Positions 9,176 to 10,607 of a stretch of 10,607 nucleotides of DNA are shown piece by piece. The notes below the pieces were generated by a model. That model saw nothing but the letters and a program-made list of their open reading frames with translations. It searched no databases and was not told the DNA's origin. Position 1 is the stretch's first letter. Each line of letters begins with the position of its first letter. The position numbers and the translations under genes were made by a program. Source of the stretch: Smittium mucronatum (taxonomy: Eukaryota > Kickxellomycota > Harpellomycetes > Harpellales > Legeriomycetaceae); contig LSSL01002503.1 of the NCBI GenBank assembly GCA_001953115.1, forward strand, positions 1-10,607, written 5' to 3'.

Positions 9176-10150
9176 AAAAATGGTACTTATTAGTGAATGA
9201 GAATGTTAAATCAATTGAGCTATATTAAATCAATTGCCTTTTATGCAAGATCAAGGTTTTTAAATAAAAATTAAATTAAATTAAAAGCTATTGCCATAGC
9301 TATAGAAATAAGTATTAAATTAAGTAATAGTTAAAAAATTAATTAGATTTCTTTATATAGCGATAAGAAGATTATTAACAATATTTATGATTCTTTGTTT
9401 ATTTAATTAAATTTTTGGAAATTGTGAGTCTTGACTATAACGTATAAACTATCATGTAGACTTATACAAAATAAAAACAATCCGCTCAAAAACTCTATAT
9501 TTTTTAAGTATACACAATATCTGCAGAATCTCCATTTTTTTATCCCAGTATGATGTGAACTGCTAAAAATAACATAAGAATTAACTAAAAGTATAAAATT
9601 TTTAATAGGAATTTATTTTGAATACCAAATAGGATGTTGTTTAAAACTGTAATAAATATAGAAAATCCGATTGACGATTTCATGGGATTATTTCTAAGTT
9701 TCGTTTCCAGCTTGATAAAATGTATATTAAAACTTTTAACTCAGTTAATTTTTCGCTAAACCGTTCTAAAAGTTGTTTTTATATGAAGTTAAAATAACAG
9801 TAGTAACAAAATAGGAAGTAAATACCATTTTTGATAAATTGGTGAGCAAAATTATCTTTATTCCCCTGTACTTCAAAAATTTTCGAAAATTTTCTAATTA
9901 AAACCTAATTTTTTTAGAAAAATTAATAGCCCAGTTATTTAAACCATGAATTGCATATGTATGGTTTTTATTTTTATCACAAATGACTAATAGTAGCTTC
10001 GAAAAAATTTTCATTTCCAAAATTTTAATAAAATTTAAATTATTTTCAAACAGAAACCTATAAGTTTAAAATTTTATAATGTTTCTCTTTATTCTAGTAC
10101 ATACTTTGTTAAAAATAATTTTTTTTAGTATTATTCATTTTCATTTTTGA
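9176..10150. other. AT-rich intergenic stretch
   Basis: About 1 kb of A/T-rich sequence with frequent stops in all frames and no open frame worth listing. It holds an (AATTA)-like run around 9269-9285 and a 12-bp direct repeat, TTAAATCAATTG, at 9206-9217 and 9225-9236. I see nothing else in it. Confidence 0.6.
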
Positions 10151-10155
10151 TTATA

Positions 10156-10186
10156 ACTCTTAAATAAATATTATCCCCCTAAGAGT
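10156..10186. repeat. 7-bp inverted repeat at the island edge
   Basis: ACTCTTA at 10156-10162 pairs with TAAGAGT at 10180-10186 across a 17-nt loop. It sits where composition changes from about 20% to about 45% GC, so it may mark or lie near an insertion edge. On its own it is short enough to be chance. Confidence 0.35.
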
Positions 10187-10216
10187 GAAATACCTTGTCG
10201 TGGTTTAGGGACTTAA

Positions 10217-10240
10217 TAGTGTACTTTTCGAAGTACACTA
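10217..10240. repeat. Perfect 10-bp hairpin with TTCG loop
   Basis: TAGTGTACTT pairs exactly with AAGTACACTA around a TTCG tetraloop. The structure works on both strands at the DNA level and would be stable in RNA. No T run follows, so it is not a simple terminator. Confidence 0.75.
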
Positions 10241-10297
10241 GACCAAAATTTCACACAGCGTTGTACTATTCTTGTTTGGGAATAGTGGAGACAGCGC

Positions 10298-10327
10298 ACA
10301 GCGATTCGGAGGACAGCGATTCCAGAG
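10298..10327. repeat. 15-bp tandem duplication
   Basis: ACAGCGATTC occurs at 10298-10307 and 10313-10322, with similar GGAGG or CAGAGG tails, and a partial copy ACAGCG lies at 10291-10296. In the open frame the duplication encodes the DSEDSDS acidic run. Confidence 0.6.
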
Positions 10328-10477
10328 GAGGACCATCTAGAAACAGGAGGAACCGATCGTTTAGCACAGCTGAGACATAGTCAAGTGCACAAGTCCAGCG
10401 TTCGACAGTCAGACGGATCTCAGCGTCTAACAGCTATTTGTAGGAAAGCGATGTCGATCAAACCCACGTTTGGGTAG

Positions 10478-10513
10478 GAGCCTAATTTTATTAATCCTGT
10501 TAGAATTAGGCTC
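10478..10513. repeat. Inverted repeat GAGCCTAATT / AATTAGGCTC
   Basis: The 10-bp arms at 10478-10487 and 10504-10513 match perfectly, and three more pairs (one G-T) extend the stem inward. The loop is 10491-10500. The structure spans the candidate LTR start at 10498. Confidence 0.7.
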
Positions 10514-10607
10514 TGACTAGGAGCTCAATAGCTTCAATGAACTGTTGTTCATTGACAAAAAGCTTAATTCATGACTGCACGTAACCTCAGTCATCCAGCC
10601 TACTTGA
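10498..10607 (+). mobile_element. Candidate LTR terminus, truncated by window end
   Basis: TGTTAGAATTAGG starts with TG and resembles the 5' end of many Copia-type LTRs. On the other strand the same bases read as an LTR ending in CTAACA. Only about 110 bp lie in the window, and the other end and any target-site duplication are outside it. No second copy of the terminus is present in the window, so a solo LTR, a full element or a chance match cannot be told apart. Confidence 0.3.
10534..10555. repeat. Perfect 9-bp hairpin with TGTT loop
   Basis: TCAATGAAC pairs with GTTCATTGA around TGTT. It is the third strong hairpin in 350 bp and lies inside the candidate LTR. Confidence 0.75.

Larger units (their letters stand above)
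10180..10607. mobile_element. GC-richer island, probable edge of a transposable element
   Basis: The last 430 bp differ sharply from the rest. GC is about 45%, CpG is common, homopolymers are absent and there are several perfect hairpins. A 64-codon open frame (10189-10380, no ATG, stop TAG) gives a Ser/Asp then Arg-rich peptide (SDSEDSDSRGGPSRNRRNR) that could be a degenerate capsid-like tail, but I cannot match it. A TG-start sequence at 10498 looks like the first bases of a long terminal repeat. Together these suggest a transposable element, probably an LTR retrotransposon, cut by the window end. No reverse transcriptase, integrase or primer-binding site is visible here, so class and orientation stay open. 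Confidence 0.45.

Noticed and set aside
7727..9197. A changed genetic code with TAA and TAG read as glutamine, since several coding-like pieces join in one frame across TAA/TAG.
   Set aside because: TGA also breaks these frames (6931, 8480, 8693, 8741, 9197) at about the share of stops expected from base composition, and the intact secreted-protein gene ends sensibly at a TAA. Decay or introns explain the pattern.
9206..9236. 12-bp direct repeat TTAAATCAATTG as a target-site duplication.
   Set aside because: The two copies are only 19 bp apart with no element between them, and such AT strings recur by chance.
10195..10380. A 61-codon protein starting at a TTG.
   Set aside because: TTG starts are not expected in a nuclear gene here and no ATG precedes it. 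I describe the open frame only as part of the mobile-element island.
1..10607. Mitochondrial or plasmid DNA, because of the very high AT content.
   Set aside because: No respiratory-chain gene, rRNA or tRNA is visible, the intact gene has a secretory signal peptide and a TATA box, and a retroelement-like island is present.

Overview
This window reads as nuclear DNA of a very AT-rich eukaryote. GC is about one fifth by eye over most of its length. Homopolymer A and T runs, TATA- and AATAAA-type signals, splice-like sequences and a retroelement-like island support this. I see no bacterial operons, ribosome binding sites, tRNA, rRNA or CRISPR. A filamentous fungus, perhaps a plant-associated one, fits best, because the one intact gene encodes a small secreted cysteine-rich protein of fungal effector or chitin-binding type. 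That assignment is an inference, and no marker in the window fixes the species.

Layout: (1) 1-5787 is a gene desert of near-random A/T with short microsatellites and no convincing coding sequence. (2) 5788-6045, minus strand, is the only clearly intact gene: an 85-residue pre-protein with a signal peptide and six cysteines. It has a TATA box about 90 bp upstream and a possible poly(A) signal downstream, and its GC is about 36% against about 20% around it. (3) 6586-7334, minus strand, holds broken coding-like segments sharing one frame, preceded by a 71-codon frame with a membrane segment. A short motif resembles the PAPS-binding loop of heparan-sulfate 6-O-type sulfotransferases, so this may be a relic of such a type II Golgi enzyme. 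(4) 7727-9175, plus strand, holds a string of coding-like segments: a signal-peptide-like start, a 67-codon open frame, a longer broken frame, and a 98-codon frame without ATG that looks like a terminal exon. These are either exons of AT-rich genes with introns I cannot resolve, or decayed genes. (5) 9176-10150 is again plain AT-rich sequence. (6) From about 10180 to the end the composition jumps to about 45% GC, with several strong hairpins, a 15-bp tandem duplication and a candidate long-terminal-repeat boundary at 10498. This is probably the edge of a transposable element running out of the window.

The picture is a decayed AT-rich compartment containing one preserved secreted-protein gene, some eroded or fragmented genes and a younger, GC-richer mobile element at its edge. 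Nothing suggests the genes form one pathway.
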